DNA of 64,000 nt from Cribrihabitans_A pelagius (GTDB taxonomy: Bacteria > Pseudomonadota > Alphaproteobacteria > Rhodobacterales > Rhodobacteraceae). The stretch covers positions 123,379-187,378 of the forward strand of contig NZ_JBMERR010000008.1 in the NCBI RefSeq assembly GCF_048820915.1, given 5' to 3'. The notes below the pieces were generated by a model. The model saw only the letters and a program-made list of their open reading frames with translations. It made no database searches and was not told the origin of the DNA. Of this stretch, positions 52,077-61,077 are shown piece by piece (positions within the stretch are counted from its first letter, which is position 1; every line of letters starts with the position of its first letter). Position numbers and translations under genes: made by a program.

Positions 52077-54563
52077 CTATTTGCGGCGTTTCGCCCTCAG
52101 CGTCGGGTCTTCGCTCGTGGGGTCCTCGGGCCAGGGGTGCCTGGGGTATTGCGCGCGCATGTCCTTTCGCACGTCGGCATAGGACCCCTCCCAGAACCCC
52201 GGCAGGTCGCGGGTGATCTGGATCGGCCGCTGGGCCGGCGACAAAAGGGTGATCTTCAGCGGCACGCCGCCCACCGCGGGATGCCGGGTGACGCCGAACA
52301 GCTCTTGCAGGCGCACTGCAATCTCCGGCGCCTCGCCGCCGTAGGTGATCGGGATCCTGCGGCCCAGGGGGGTCTTGAAGCTGCCCGGCGCCTCGCGCTC
52401 CAGAAGCTGGCTCTGCTCCCAGGTGAGCGCCGCCTGCAGCGCGGGCAGGAGGTCGAAGCGCTTCCATTCGGCGCCCGTCTTCACCCCGCCGAGCATCGGC
52501 AGCAGCCAGTCCTCCAGCCGCGCCATCAGGCCGGGGAGGGAGAAATCGGGCAGGTCGTGGCCGCCGCCGCGCACCAGCTCAACCCTCGCCGCCAGCCGTG
52601 CCGCCGCGCCTTCCAGCCGCAGGCCGAGGTCGCGCACGCCCTCCAGCATCGCCCGCGCCACGGCATCTTCGGGAACGTCCTTCCAGAGCCGGTCCTCCAG
52701 CACGATGGCGCCGAGGCGCTCCTGCCGCCGAGCCACCACGCGGCGCTCTCGGCGGGACCAGCCGCATGTCTCCACCCAAGCGATCTGATCCTGGAAAAGC
52801 TCCCGGATTTCGCCCAGCGGGATCTGCGCCGCCATTCGGATCCTGGCTTCGCGCGGGTTGCCGTCGGTGTCCAGAGCCACCAGGAAGGGGGCGCCCGCCA
52901 GCGTGTCGCTGTCGTCCAGCACGGCGCCCTTGCCGCCCGACAGCACGAAACGCGGCGCCTCGCCTGTGCGGCGCTGGCCGATGCGGTCGGGATAGGCGAG
53001 CGCGGCCATCGCGGCGGCGGAGAGCGGCGTCCCGGCGGTTTTACCGGCCCGTTTCTCCAGCCGCCGCGCCTCGCTCCTGATGCGCTCCAGAACTTGCCGG
53101 TTCAGCTGGTAGGGGCGATTGCGCTCGAAGGCGCGTGCATCGCGCAGGGCCTCCAGCCGCAGGGAAAGGTCGGCGGGTGCGCCGCGCAACGGGTCGCGCT
53201 CGGCGAGCAGCGCCGCCAGCGGCGCCGCGGCGGGGCCCGCGCGCAGCAGCATGTGGCCCAGCCGCGGGTGCAGAGGCAGCGCGGCCAGCGCCTTGCCATG
53301 GGAGGTAATGCGGCCCTGACCGTCGAGCGCGCCCAGCATCCGCAACAGCGCCTGCGCCTCCGCCAGCGCGCCCTCCGGCGGCGGGGTGAGGAAGGCGAGA
53401 TCACCGGGTGCCGCGCCCCAGAGCGCCAGTTCCAGCGCCAGCCCGGTGAGGTCGGCCGATTCGATTTCGGCGGGCGGGAAGGCCATCAGCGCGCCTTCCT
53501 CGCCCCGGGTCCAGAGCCGGTAGCAGGTGCCCTCCGCCACCCGGCCCGCGCGGCCCTGGCGCTGGGTGGCCTCGGCGCGGGTCACCTTTTCGGTCACCAG
53601 CCGTGACATGCCGGAGCCGGGATCGAAGCGCGCGCGCCGGGCCTGGCCCATGTCCGCCACCACGCGGATGTCCTGGATCGTGAGCGAGGTCTCGGCGATC
53701 GAGGTCGCGAGCACCACCTTGCGGCCATCGGGCTCCGGGCGGATGGCGGCGCGCTGCTCGGCGAAGGGCAAGGCGCCGAACAGCGGGCGGATGCGGCAGT
53801 TGCCGGGCAGGCGCTTCTCCAGCGCGGCTGCGGCCCGGCGGATCTCGCCCTCGCCGGGCAGGAACACCAGGAGGCCGCCGCCGGGTTCGCCGGAGGGGCT
53901 GCGGGTCTCCGCCTCGGCTTGCGCCACGAGGTCGACGAGGGCATCCAGCCTGCGCGCCCGGGCGGGCAGGGGGCGGTCGAGCCAGCGGGTCTCGACCGGG
54001 TAGCTGCGGCCCTCGGAAGTCACCAGCGGTGCCTCCATCAGCGCCGCCACCGGGCCTGCGTCCAGCGTCGCCGACATCGCCAGCAGCATCAGGTCCTCGC
54101 GCAGGGCGCCCGCCACTTCGAGGCAGAGGGCGAGGCCGAGGTCGGCGTTGAGCGAGCGTTCGTGGAACTCGTCGAAGATCACCGCGCCGACGCCCGGCAG
54201 GTCCGGGTCCGATTGCAGCATCCGGGTCAGGATGCCCTCTGTCACCACTTCGATCCGGGTGGTCTTGCAGACCTTGGCTTCGCCGCGGATGCGGTAGCCC
54301 ACGGTTTCGCCCGGGCGCTCGCCCAGGGTTTCGGCCATGCGCTCGGCGGCGGCGCGGGCGGCGAGGCGGCGCGGCTCCAGCACCACGATGCGGCCCGGCG
54401 TGAGTCCTGCCTCCAGCATTGCCAGCGGCACCCGTGTTGTCTTGCCCGCGCCGGGCGGAGCCTGGAGCACGGCGCGGCCGCGGCTGCGGAGCGCATCGAG
54501 CAGGGCGGGCAGGGCATCGTCGATCGGCAGTCTGGCCAGGGCAGGGGGCATGGGTTTGGTCAT
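52077..54563 (-). CDS. hrpB: ATP-dependent helicase HrpB
   Basis: An 828-residue DExH-box helicase. The start MTKPMPPALARLPIDDALPA is family-like. Motif I is QAPPGAGKTTRVPL; motif II is IFDEFHERSLNADL, the DEFH variant usual in HrpB. Motif III is MSATLDAGPV, and motif VI is QRQGRAGRVAEGTCYRLW. The helicase-associated HA2 domain follows, then the HrpB-specific C-terminus ending PWPEDPTSEDPTLR. Its cellular RNA substrate is unknown. Monocistronic. Confidence 0.95.
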   Translation of the reverse strand: MTKPMPPALARLPIDDALPALLDALRSRGRAVLQAPPGAGKTTRVPLAMLEAGLTPGRIVVLEPRRLAARAAAERMAETLGERPGETVGYRIRGEAKVCKTTRIEVVTEGILTRMLQSDPDLPGVGAVIFDEFHERSLNADLGLALCLEVAGALREDLMLLAMSATLDAGPVAALMEAPLVTSEGRSYPVETRWLDRPLPARARRLDALVDLVAQAEAETRSPSGEPGGGLLVFLPGEGEIRRAAAALEKRLPGNCRIRPLFGALPFAEQRAAIRPEPDGRKVVLATSIAETSLTIQDIRVVADMGQARRARFDPGSGMSRLVTEKVTRAEATQRQGRAGRVAEGTCYRLWTRGEEGALMAFPPAEIESADLTGLALELALWGAAPGDLAFLTPPPEGALAEAQALLRMLGALDGQGRITSHGKALAALPLHPRLGHMLLRAGPAAAPLAALLAERDPLRGAPADLSLRLEALRDARAFERNRPYQLNRQVLERIRSEARRLEKRAGKTAGTPLSAAAMAALAYPDRIGQRRTGEAPRFVLSGGKGAVLDDSDTLAGAPFLVALDTDGNPREARIRMAAQIPLGEIRELFQDQIAWVETCGWSRRERRVVARRQERLGAIVLEDRLWKDVPEDAVARAMLEGVRDLGLRLEGAAARLAARVELVRGGGHDLPDFSLPGLMARLEDWLLPMLGGVKTGAEWKRFDLLPALQAALTWEQSQLLEREAPGSFKTPLGRRIPITYGGEAPEIAVRLQELFGVTRHPAVGGVPLKITLLSPAQRPIQITRDLPGFWEGSYADVRKDMRAQYPRHPWPEDPTSEDPTLRAKRRK

Positions 54564-54772
54564 GACGCTCCTTATCGCCAATGGCGGCGGCAAGGTCTAG
54601 CGCGGCGGCATCCGGGCGCGCGGGCGGCTTGCGCAATCCCGGTGCGTTGCGGCGGTTCTGCCGCCTGCGCCCGCGCCGCCCTTGCACTAGAATATGGGCC
54701 GGGGCCTCGGCCTCTGGACATTGGGGGCGCGCCTGCGTCAACTACGGCCGGACGAGCACGAAGGGAAGGCGG

Positions 54773-55750
54773 ATGGACATTGCAGAGCTGAGCGGGCGGA
54801 TACTGGAGGGCAACCGCCGCGCCCTGGCGCGGGCGATCACCCTGGTGGAAAGCGGCCGAGAGGATCACCGCGCCCAGGCCACGGAGCTGCTGGCCAGCCT
54901 CGCCAAGCACCGCCGCCAGGCGCTGCGCATCGGGCTCTCCGGCACGCCGGGAGTGGGCAAATCCACCTTCATCGAAAGCTTTGGCATGATGCTGACCGGC
55001 ATGGGGCTGCGCGTTGCTGTCCTCGCGGTGGACCCCAGCTCGGCGCGCTCGGGCGGTTCAATTTTGGGCGACAAGACCCGGATGGAGCGGCTCAGCCGCG
55101 AGCCGGGCGCCTTTATCCGCCCCTCCCCCAGCCAGAGCCACCTCGGCGGCGTCGCCCGCCGCTCCCGCGAGGCGGTGGCCCTGTGCGAGGCGGCGGGCTT
55201 TGACGTGGTGCTGATCGAGACGGTGGGCGTCGGCCAGTCGGAAACCGTGGTGGCGGAGATGTCGGATCTGTTCCTGCTGCTGCTGGCACCGGCGGGCGGT
55301 GACGAGCTGCAAGGCGTGAAGCGCGGCATCATGGAGATCGCCGACCTGATTCTGGTGAACAAGGCGGATGGCGCCCTGAAGCCTGTGGCGACCCGCACCT
55401 GTGCCGACTACGCAGGCGCTCTGCGGCTGTTGCGCAAGCGGCCGCAGGACCCAGAAGGCTACCCCAAGGCGCTGATGGTCTCGGCGGTGGAGGAACACGG
55501 GCTGGAGCAAGCCTGGGAGGAGATGCAGGCGCTCACTGCCTGGCGGCGGGAGAACGGCCACTGGGACCGGACCCGCGCGGAGCAGGCCCGCTACTGGTTT
55601 GCCCAAGAGGTGCGCCAGGCGCTGCTGGCGCGGCTGCACACCGCGCAGGCAAAAACGGCCATGGCGGAACTGTCAGGGCAGGTCGCCGAAGGCCGGCTGA
55701 CCCCCTCCGCCGCAGCAGAGCGGATGCTGCAGGATCACCTGAAAGGCTAG
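54773..55750 (+). CDS. meaB: Methylmalonyl-CoA mutase-associated GTPase MeaB
   Basis: G-protein chaperone that guards adenosylcobalamin-dependent methylmalonyl-CoA mutase. The 325-residue product has the P-loop GLSGTPGVGKST (54-65), VDPSSARSGGSILGDKTRM, the LIETVGVGQSE switch region, NKAD for guanine recognition, and the C-terminal dimerisation helix region. GAAGG lies before the ATG. Neither mutase gene is in this window; the epimerase is at 24 kb. The next gene starts 6 bp after the stop. Confidence 0.95.
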   Translation: MDIAELSGRILEGNRRALARAITLVESGREDHRAQATELLASLAKHRRQALRIGLSGTPGVGKSTFIESFGMMLTGMGLRVAVLAVDPSSARSGGSILGDKTRMERLSREPGAFIRPSPSQSHLGGVARRSREAVALCEAAGFDVVLIETVGVGQSETVVAEMSDLFLLLLAPAGGDELQGVKRGIMEIADLILVNKADGALKPVATRTCADYAGALRLLRKRPQDPEGYPKALMVSAVEEHGLEQAWEEMQALTAWRRENGHWDRTRAEQARYWFAQEVRQALLARLHTAQAKTAMAELSGQVAEGRLTPSAAAERMLQDHLKG

Positions 55751-55756
55751 GGCGCG

Positions 55757-56569
55757 ATGCGGGAAATCCGAGTGTTCGATGGTGACCGCCTGCGCGGCTC
55801 GCTGTTCAATCCGGGCCAACGCCGCCTGTTTGTCAGCTTCCGCCAGCGCACGCGTGAGGCCGGGCAATTCTCGGACGCCGCCCCCGTCAAGGCCTTCGCC
55901 GGTGCGGGCTATACGCATCTGCACCTGCAGGCGCGGTTGAATGACTGGTACATCAACGAAGAGACGGCCGCGCTGGAAGCGGCGCTGACGGAGGTCACGT
56001 CCGGGTTTGCCGAGGCCGCCGCAATGGGGTTCTCCATGGGCGGCTACGCGGCGCTGCGCTTTGCCCGGGCGCTGAACCTGACCCGTCTGATCGCAGTCTC
56101 GCCGCAGTTCTCCATCGCGCCGGAGCATGTGCCCTTCGACCGGCGCTACCGGAAGTACGCGGGTGGCTTCGATCCGGAGCAGGGGGCGCTTCAGGGCCGC
56201 GGGCATCCGGTAATGGGGGCGGTGCTGGCCGATCCGTTCCGGCCCGCCGACATGGTGAATGCGGAGATGATTCAGCTGGTGTTTCCGGGTCTTGGCATCG
56301 CGCGGCTGTGCGCGGGCGGCCACCCGGCGACTCAGGTCCTGCGGGAGGGGCGGCGGTTTCCGGCCCTGCAGCGGTTGCTGCGGACGCCCGGCCCGATCCC
56401 GGAACAAGCCGTGGCGCTGCACCGGCGCGCCCGCCGCGCCAGCCCGCAGTACTGGCGCCAGCTGGCGGAACAAGCCTGCAAAAGCGGGCGCATTCGGCTT
56501 GCCGCCGAGGCGGGAAACCGCCATACGCAGCTGGCGCAGGGGAAAGCGCCGGAAAACACGGGCATATGA
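55757..56569 (+). CDS. Alpha/beta-hydrolase-fold protein
   Basis: A 270-residue protein. Residues 88-100 contain a nucleophile elbow AMGFSMGGYAAL with S93. The preceding YTHLHLQARLNDWYINEETA and the following RLIAVSPQFSIAPEHVPFDR fit an alpha/beta-hydrolase core. The C-terminal third is Arg-rich and less conserved, and a clear acid/His pair cannot be assigned by eye. The 6-bp gap from meaB implies co-transcription, but a link with mutase maturation is only positional. Confidence 0.7.
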   Translation: MREIRVFDGDRLRGSLFNPGQRRLFVSFRQRTREAGQFSDAAPVKAFAGAGYTHLHLQARLNDWYINEETAALEAALTEVTSGFAEAAAMGFSMGGYAALRFARALNLTRLIAVSPQFSIAPEHVPFDRRYRKYAGGFDPEQGALQGRGHPVMGAVLADPFRPADMVNAEMIQLVFPGLGIARLCAGGHPATQVLREGRRFPALQRLLRTPGPIPEQAVALHRRARRASPQYWRQLAEQACKSGRIRLAAEAGNRHTQLAQGKAPENTGI

Positions 56570-56570
56570 C

Positions 56571-56599
56571 TTGACCCCGGCGGCGATTCCTCCTACACG
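56571..56599 (+). promoter_or_regulatory. Promoter candidate for rpmB
   Basis: TTGACC (56571-56576), exactly 17 bp, then TACACG (56594-56599), about 90 bp before the rpmB start. The -35 directly follows the stop of the preceding gene. Confidence 0.5.
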
Positions 56600-56690
56600 C
56601 ATCCAACCAGTTTTCGGGCGCAGCCAATGGCCGCGCCCCTTGTGATTTGGATCCGGGCTGCCCGGACCTCGAGAAACGAAGGATGATGAT

Positions 56691-56981
56691 ATGTCGCGCC
56701 GTTGCGAACTGACCGGAAAAGGCCCGATGACTGGCAACAATGTCAGCCACGCCAACAACAAGACCAAGCGCCGCTTCCTGCCCAACCTGAACGATGTGAC
56801 CCTGCAGTCCGAAGTTCTGGGCCGTGGCGTCAAGCTGCGCATCTCCGCAGCCGCACTGCGCTCGGTTGACCACCGCGGCGGCCTGGACGCCTTCCTGGCA
56901 AAAGCCAAGGATGAAGAGCTGTCCTCCAACGCGCTGAAGGTAAAGAAAGAGATCGCCAAGGCACAAGCCGCCGAGGCCTGA
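56691..56981 (+). CDS. rpmB: 50S ribosomal protein L28
   Basis: A 96-residue basic ribosomal protein with the L28 start MSRRCELTGKGPMTGNNVSH, then ANNKTKRRFLPNLNDVTLQS and VKLRISAAALRSVDHRGGLD. The C-terminal helical extension ending KKEIAKAQAAEA is typical of alphaproteobacteria. GAAGGA precedes the start. A hairpin at 57013 closes the gene. Confidence 0.97.
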   Translation: MSRRCELTGKGPMTGNNVSHANNKTKRRFLPNLNDVTLQSEVLGRGVKLRISAAALRSVDHRGGLDAFLAKAKDEELSSNALKVKKEIAKAQAAEA

Positions 56982-57012
56982 TCCCTCCCTCACCGGATCG
57001 CCGGAATTGACG

Positions 57013-57043
57013 CGCCGCGCATGAGAGATCATGCGTGGCGTTT
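57013..57043 (+). terminator. Terminator of rpmB
   Basis: GCCGCGCATGA (57014-57024) pairs with TCATGCGTGGC (57029-57039), 11 bp with one G-T wobble and a GAGA tetraloop, followed by GTTT. Confidence 0.55.
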
Positions 57044-57133
57044 GCGTTTGCGCGATCTACCGCGGCGCCGGTGCGGCCCCGCTGCGGCCGAAGCCCTTGC
57101 GGCAGCCCGCGGGCGAGGGCATATCTGCACCCG

Positions 57134-57487
57134 ATGAAGCTGCATTTGCGCGCATATCTCGGCCTCCTGCTGGCCCTCGGCGTCGCCCTCACCGCGCATG
57201 GTGCCGCGGCGGCGCGCGGAAGCGGGACGGCGTCCGGGCAGATGGTGATCTGCACCGGCAGCGGCGCAGTCACGGTCTATGTGGATGGCGAAGGCCGCCC
57301 GGTGGCGCCGCCGCACCACTGCCCCGATTGCGTGATGCAGCCGCTGGATTCACTGGCCGTGGCGCCCGCGCAACTGTCGCCCTGGCGCCGGAGCGCCGTT
57401 TTGGAGACTCGCATTGCGGAGCCCGTCTTGCCTGGCAGCCGTGCCCCCTTGCGCGCCCTTGCCCGGGCGCCGCCGGTGCGAAACTGA
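57134..57487 (+). CDS. DUF2946-like secreted protein
   Basis: A 117-residue protein with a signal peptide (MKLHLRAYLGLLLALGVALT, cleaved near AAAA at about 24). The central segment APPHHCPDCVMQPLDSLAV has the HxxCPxC-like pattern of DUF2946-type proteins that accompany copper genes. The ribosome site is not obvious, so the exact start is uncertain, but the signal peptide supports it. It is 55 bp upstream of the PCu(A)C gene and probably in one operon. Confidence 0.72.
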   Translation: MKLHLRAYLGLLLALGVALTAHGAAAARGSGTASGQMVICTGSGAVTVYVDGEGRPVAPPHHCPDCVMQPLDSLAVAPAQLSPWRRSAVLETRIAEPVLPGSRAPLRALARAPPVRN

Positions 57488-57542
57488 CCCTGCCGGAAAG
57501 ACAATCGCAAAACAGCACAAGCACTTCAGAAGGAGACAGATC

Positions 57543-58064
57543 ATGTCCCTGAAATCCCTCGTTCTGGCGGCCGCGTCCGCCGCTGCCCTCTCCGTACCTG
57601 CCCTGTCCCTGCCCGCGCTGGCAGAAGCCATGAAGCCCGTGATGGTGGAGGACGCCTATGTGCGCGTCGCCTCCAAGGCCGCCAAAGCGGGAGCCGCCTT
57701 CATGCAGATTGCCAACCACGGCGCCGAGGACGACAGGCTGGTCGAGGTGCGCTCGGACGTGGCGGCGCGGGTGCAGCTGCACACGCATGAGGCCGGCGGC
57801 GGCGGCGTGATGAAGATGCGCCATGTCGAAGACGGCTTTGCCATCCCGGCCGGCGAAGGCCATGCACTCAAACGGGGCGGCGATCACGTGATGTTCATGG
57901 GGCTGAAGCGGAGCCTGGAGCATGGCGACATGGTGCCGCTGACCCTGGTCTTCGAAAACGCGGGCGAGATCACGCTGGAAGTGCCGGTGGACCTGGAGCG
58001 CAAGCTGGAGGCGCATGGTGGAGTGCAGCACGGTGAGACGGACCACTCCGGCCATTCCAACTGA
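57543..58064 (+). CDS. Periplasmic copper chaperone PCu(A)C
   Basis: A 173-residue periplasmic protein with a signal peptide (MSLKSLVLAAASAAALSVPA...). The domain starts with VMVEDAYVRVASKAAKAGAA. Copper ligands follow the family pattern: His and Met in LHTHEAGGGGVMKMRHVEDG, then PAGEGHALKRGGDHVMFMGL. The C-terminal His-rich tail (HGGVQHGETDHSGHSN) may add weak copper sites. PCu(A)C delivers Cu(I) to the CuA and CuB centres of haem-copper oxidases, usually with Sco1, which is not here. AAGGAG precedes the start. Confidence 0.93.
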   Translation: MSLKSLVLAAASAAALSVPALSLPALAEAMKPVMVEDAYVRVASKAAKAGAAFMQIANHGAEDDRLVEVRSDVAARVQLHTHEAGGGGVMKMRHVEDGFAIPAGEGHALKRGGDHVMFMGLKRSLEHGDMVPLTLVFENAGEITLEVPVDLERKLEAHGGVQHGETDHSGHSN

Positions 58065-58170
58065 CGCCTGATCCGTAAAGGGGGGCGGGCGCGGCGTCAG
58101 GCTGCGCTGCAGCCCTCCTTCGCGCCCAAAGCCCGGGGCCGGTGGCCGCGGGCTTTTTGCCGTCCGGAAG

Positions 58171-58872
58171 CTAGCGGAGCAGTTCCGCCACCCAAGCGGG
58201 GACGATCTCGCTGGCGGGGCCGAAGCGGCGCTCGGCAAAGCGGCTGGCCTTTGCGGAGGGCGCGAGGTTCAGCTCCACAGTATGGGCGCCCGCCATCCGC
58301 GCCTCCTCCACAAAGCCTGCGGCCGGGTGGACCTCCCCCGAGGTGCCGATCGCGGCAAAGAGGTCTGCGTCTGCCAGGTGCGCGTAGATCTCCTCCAAGA
58401 AGTAGGGAAACTCCCCGAACCAGACCACATCCGGGCGTCCTGCGGGGGCTGCGCAGGCGGGGCAGGGCTCGTGCGTTTGCATCTTGAGCGCCGCCTCCCA
58501 GCGGTGGCCGCAGGCGGCGCAGAGCGCGCCTGCAAGGGTGCCGTGCATGTGCAACACGCCCCGCGCGCCGCCGGCTTCGTGCAGGCTGTCGACGTTCTGG
58601 GTGACGATCACCGCCTCGCCCTTGTGCTCGGCCTGCAGCCGCGCCAGCGCCTCATGCGCGGGATTGGGCGCGGCCGTTGCGGCCTGTGCGCGGCGGGCGT
58701 TATAGAAGCCCTGCACCAGCGCGGGGTTGCGGGCGAAGCCTTCGGGCGTCGCCACATCCTCGATCCGGTGCTGCGCCCAGAGCCCGTCTTCGCCGCGGAA
58801 GGTGCCAAGTCCGCTTTCGGCGGAAATGCCGGCCCCGGTCAGGATCACCAGCTTTGCGCCGGGGTTTTCCAT
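58171..58872 (-). CDS. cobB: NAD-dependent protein deacylase (CobB, SIRT5-type)
   Basis: A 233-residue sirtuin. NAD motifs are GAGISAESGLGTFRG (13-27) and QNVD (92-95); the catalytic His is H110 in HMHGT. The zinc ligands are C118, C121, C137 and C140. Y57 and R60 in FYNARR are the class III pair that recognises succinyl/malonyl groups, so it is probably a deacylase with desuccinylase activity as well as a deacetylase. It is head-to-head with the phosphatase gene, 50 bp between starts. Confidence 0.95.
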   Translation of the reverse strand: MENPGAKLVILTGAGISAESGLGTFRGEDGLWAQHRIEDVATPEGFARNPALVQGFYNARRAQAATAAPNPAHEALARLQAEHKGEAVIVTQNVDSLHEAGGARGVLHMHGTLAGALCAACGHRWEAALKMQTHEPCPACAAPAGRPDVVWFGEFPYFLEEIYAHLADADLFAAIGTSGEVHPAAGFVEEARMAGAHTVELNLAPSAKASRFAERRFGPASEIVPAWVAELLR

Positions 58873-58922
58873 CTGCGCCAAACCTCCTATCACTGGGCCC
58901 GAACGCCAGGAGCCCATTGCCC

Positions 58923-59360
58923 ATGCCTACCCGCATTTTGTTTGTCTGCCTAGGAAACATCTGCCGCTCGCCCGCAGCCGAAGGCGTGTTCCGCGCGCTT
59001 TGCCCGGAGGCGCAGACCGACAGCGCGGGCACGTCTTCGTACCACATCGGCGATCCGCCCTACGGGCCGATGCAGGCGGCGGCGCGGGCGCGGGGGCTGG
59101 ACATTTCGGACCTGCGGGCGCGGCGGTTCCGGGCCGAGGATTTCACCGCCTTCGACCTGGTCGTCGCGATGGACGGCGAGAACCTCCGCGACATCGAGGC
59201 GCTGCGCCCGGCCGGCAGCGCCACGCCGGTGAAACTGTTCACGGACTATGCGCCGGAGTCGGGCGCTGACCACGTGCCCGATCCCTATTACACCCGCGAT
59301 TTTGACGGCTGCCTCGACCTGATCGAAGCGGCGGCGCGCGGGCTGAAGGCGGCGCTCTGA
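58923..59360 (+). CDS. Low-molecular-weight protein tyrosine phosphatase
   Basis: A 145-residue phosphatase. The P-loop C9-LGNIC-R15-S is in ILFVCLGNICRSPAAEG, and the general acid D120 is in VPDPYYTRDFDG. Residues TSSYHIGDPPYGPM form the substrate-side loop. Targets may be tyrosine kinases of polysaccharide export or other proteins; no kinase is adjacent. Shares its upstream region with cobB and is convergent with the LysR gene, 4 bp apart. Confidence 0.95.
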   Translation: MPTRILFVCLGNICRSPAAEGVFRALCPEAQTDSAGTSSYHIGDPPYGPMQAAARARGLDISDLRARRFRAEDFTAFDLVVAMDGENLRDIEALRPAGSATPVKLFTDYAPESGADHVPDPYYTRDFDGCLDLIEAAARGLKAAL

Positions 59361-59364
59361 GGGT

Positions 59365-60330
59365 TTAGCCCTCGATCACCCGGAAGTCCGGCGCCAGGAA
59401 AGGCAGCCGCTGCACCGCCGGGCCGATCATTTGCGTATGCACCAGCCGCCGCACCGCTTGGGCCACGTCCTGCGGCACCCGTCCGGCCCAATCGGCGGCG
59501 GTGAACAGGGAGATCGTGCGCGACAGCTGGCCGAAGGGCAGCGGGAAGGCCTCGATATCGTCGTGGAAGCGGGCTGCTCGCATGTAGCCGAGCGGCGTGG
59601 TGACGGCCCAGCCGATGCGCCGCGCCACCATCGCCATCAGTGCCAGATGCGAGCCGATTTCGAACCGGTTCTCGAAGGTCAGCTTCTGGCGCGCCAGCTG
59701 CGCCTCGATCTGCTGCGAGATCAGCTGGTCGCGGGCATAGCGCAGGAAGGGCAGGGCGGTGAGCTGGCCGGTAATGTCGCCGATTGCCGACAAAAACCCC
59801 TGCGGCGCCACCAGCAGGAAAGGGTCCTGCACCAGCGGGTATTCCACCAGCCCCTCGTGCAGCTCGCCGCTGGCGGCGGCCACCGCGATATGCAGCTCGC
59901 GCGCCTCCATCGCCCGCACGATGTCGTGGCTGGAGGCGGTGATCATCTTGAACCGGCACCGGGTCAGGCTGTCGGCCAGGATGGTGGCCAGGCGCGGCGT
60001 CAAGTCATTGTCGAAATCGTCGATCAGCCCGATTGACAGCTCCGGCAGATGGGTGAGGTCCATCACCGTCAGCTCGCTTTGCGCCAGGCGCAGCTCGGAG
60101 AGCACCACGCCGGTGCGGGCAAGGAAATTGCGCCCCGCCGGTGTCAGCACCATCGGGCGGCGGCCGTGATCGACCAGGGCGCAGTCCAGCGCTTTCTCCA
60201 GGTTGCGCAATTGCTGGCTGACGGCCGGTTGGCTGAGGCCGGTCAACTGTGCCGCCTGGGCAACCGAGCCGGTCTTGGCGAGGGCTTCGAAAACTTCGAG
60301 CCCGCGCAGGGTAACGCCTTTCATCAACAT
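59365..60330 (-). CDS. LysR family transcriptional regulator
   Basis: A 321-residue regulator. The winged helix-turn-helix is at about 4-62: GLEVFEALAKTGSVAQAAQL, then LSQPAVSQQLRNLEKALDCA. The effector domain begins near 92 (LSIGLIDDFDNDLTPRLATI). GGAG seven bases before ATG 60330 decides the start. The gene it would classically control, divergently upstream, is missing: the next upstream gene is a leftward secreted protein. The target is therefore unknown. Confidence 0.92.
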   Translation of the reverse strand: MLMKGVTLRGLEVFEALAKTGSVAQAAQLTGLSQPAVSQQLRNLEKALDCALVDHGRRPMVLTPAGRNFLARTGVVLSELRLAQSELTVMDLTHLPELSIGLIDDFDNDLTPRLATILADSLTRCRFKMITASSHDIVRAMEARELHIAVAAASGELHEGLVEYPLVQDPFLLVAPQGFLSAIGDITGQLTALPFLRYARDQLISQQIEAQLARQKLTFENRFEIGSHLALMAMVARRIGWAVTTPLGYMRAARFHDDIEAFPLPFGQLSRTISLFTAADWAGRVPQDVAQAVRRLVHTQMIGPAVQRLPFLAPDFRVIEG

Positions 60331-60463
60331 GCTTACGCTCCAATACCTCAACCGTGTTGTTGAGCCTTGCCCGGTGCCGGTCAAGGGGGCCGATCGGGGC
60401 GCTTTTCCCCCCGGGTAAAATTGCCGCAGGGGAAGGAGCTGGAGGGCGTTCTGCCAGAACGGG

Positions 60464-60487
60464 AAAAGGCGCCCCTGGGCGCCTTTT
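60464..60487 (-). terminator. Rho-independent terminator of the small secreted protein gene
   Basis: AAAAGGCGCC/GGCGCCTTTT, a perfect 10-bp stem with a CCTG loop and Ts at the end on either strand. Confidence 0.8.
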
Positions 60488-60525
60488 GCGGTGCCGCAAG
60501 CGCGGCGCAGGAGCGGTGGCGCGGC

Positions 60526-60834
60526 TTAACCGCAGGCGCGCGCAGCAGTGGCGCCAAAGGCCTTGTAGCGCAGCCACAGGCGCTCGTCGCTGCGGCGGCT
60601 GGACTGGCGCACGACCTGCGCCTGATGCGGATCGCGAAACCATTTGGAGACGGTGCGCTGCTCGGCCCGGGTCAGGCTGTGGCTGGCGACTTGCTGGATG
60701 CAGCCGCAGAGCGCGGGCGGCGCGCTGCGGTTCGACTGACGGCAGGCGTTCTCGATCACGCCGGCCCCTGCAGCGCCCGGCGCCAGCGCCGCCAGGCTGC
60801 CCGCGCAGAGCGCGGCTAGAAGAAAATGCTTCAT
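60526..60834 (-). CDS. Small secreted protein, conserved in roseobacters
   Basis: A 102-residue protein with a signal peptide (MKHFLLAALCAGSLAALAPG, then AAGAG). Three conserved Cys are in IENACRQSNRSAPPALCGCI, and a fourth is at the end (ARACG). The middle is helical (RAEQRTVSKWFRDPHQAQVV and ERLWLRYKAFG). I start at ATG 60834; the in-frame TTG one codon upstream is less likely. I do not know a function; the disulfide pattern suggests a folded periplasmic protein. Confidence 0.75.
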   Translation of the reverse strand: MKHFLLAALCAGSLAALAPGAAGAGVIENACRQSNRSAPPALCGCIQQVASHSLTRAEQRTVSKWFRDPHQAQVVRQSSRRSDERLWLRYKAFGATAARACG

Positions 60835-61077
60835 CAACTGTGCCCCGTTTTTTTGGTGCCCGCCGGGTGGCGGGCCTGCTTGACGGGCGCAGTATGACGC
60901 AAGCCCGGGCGCGGTTCAATCGTGGTAAACCGGACCTCTGGCAGGTGGACGCTGGTGGTGGAGGGAGAGCTTTGGCCCTCCAGTTCCCGCGCATGCCGAC
61001 CAATCGGGAGCGTCCGGCCGGTTCTGCCCGTCCGGGTCAGTCCGGCCGCGCCTTTTGGCGGCGCAGCCGGTGCGGTG

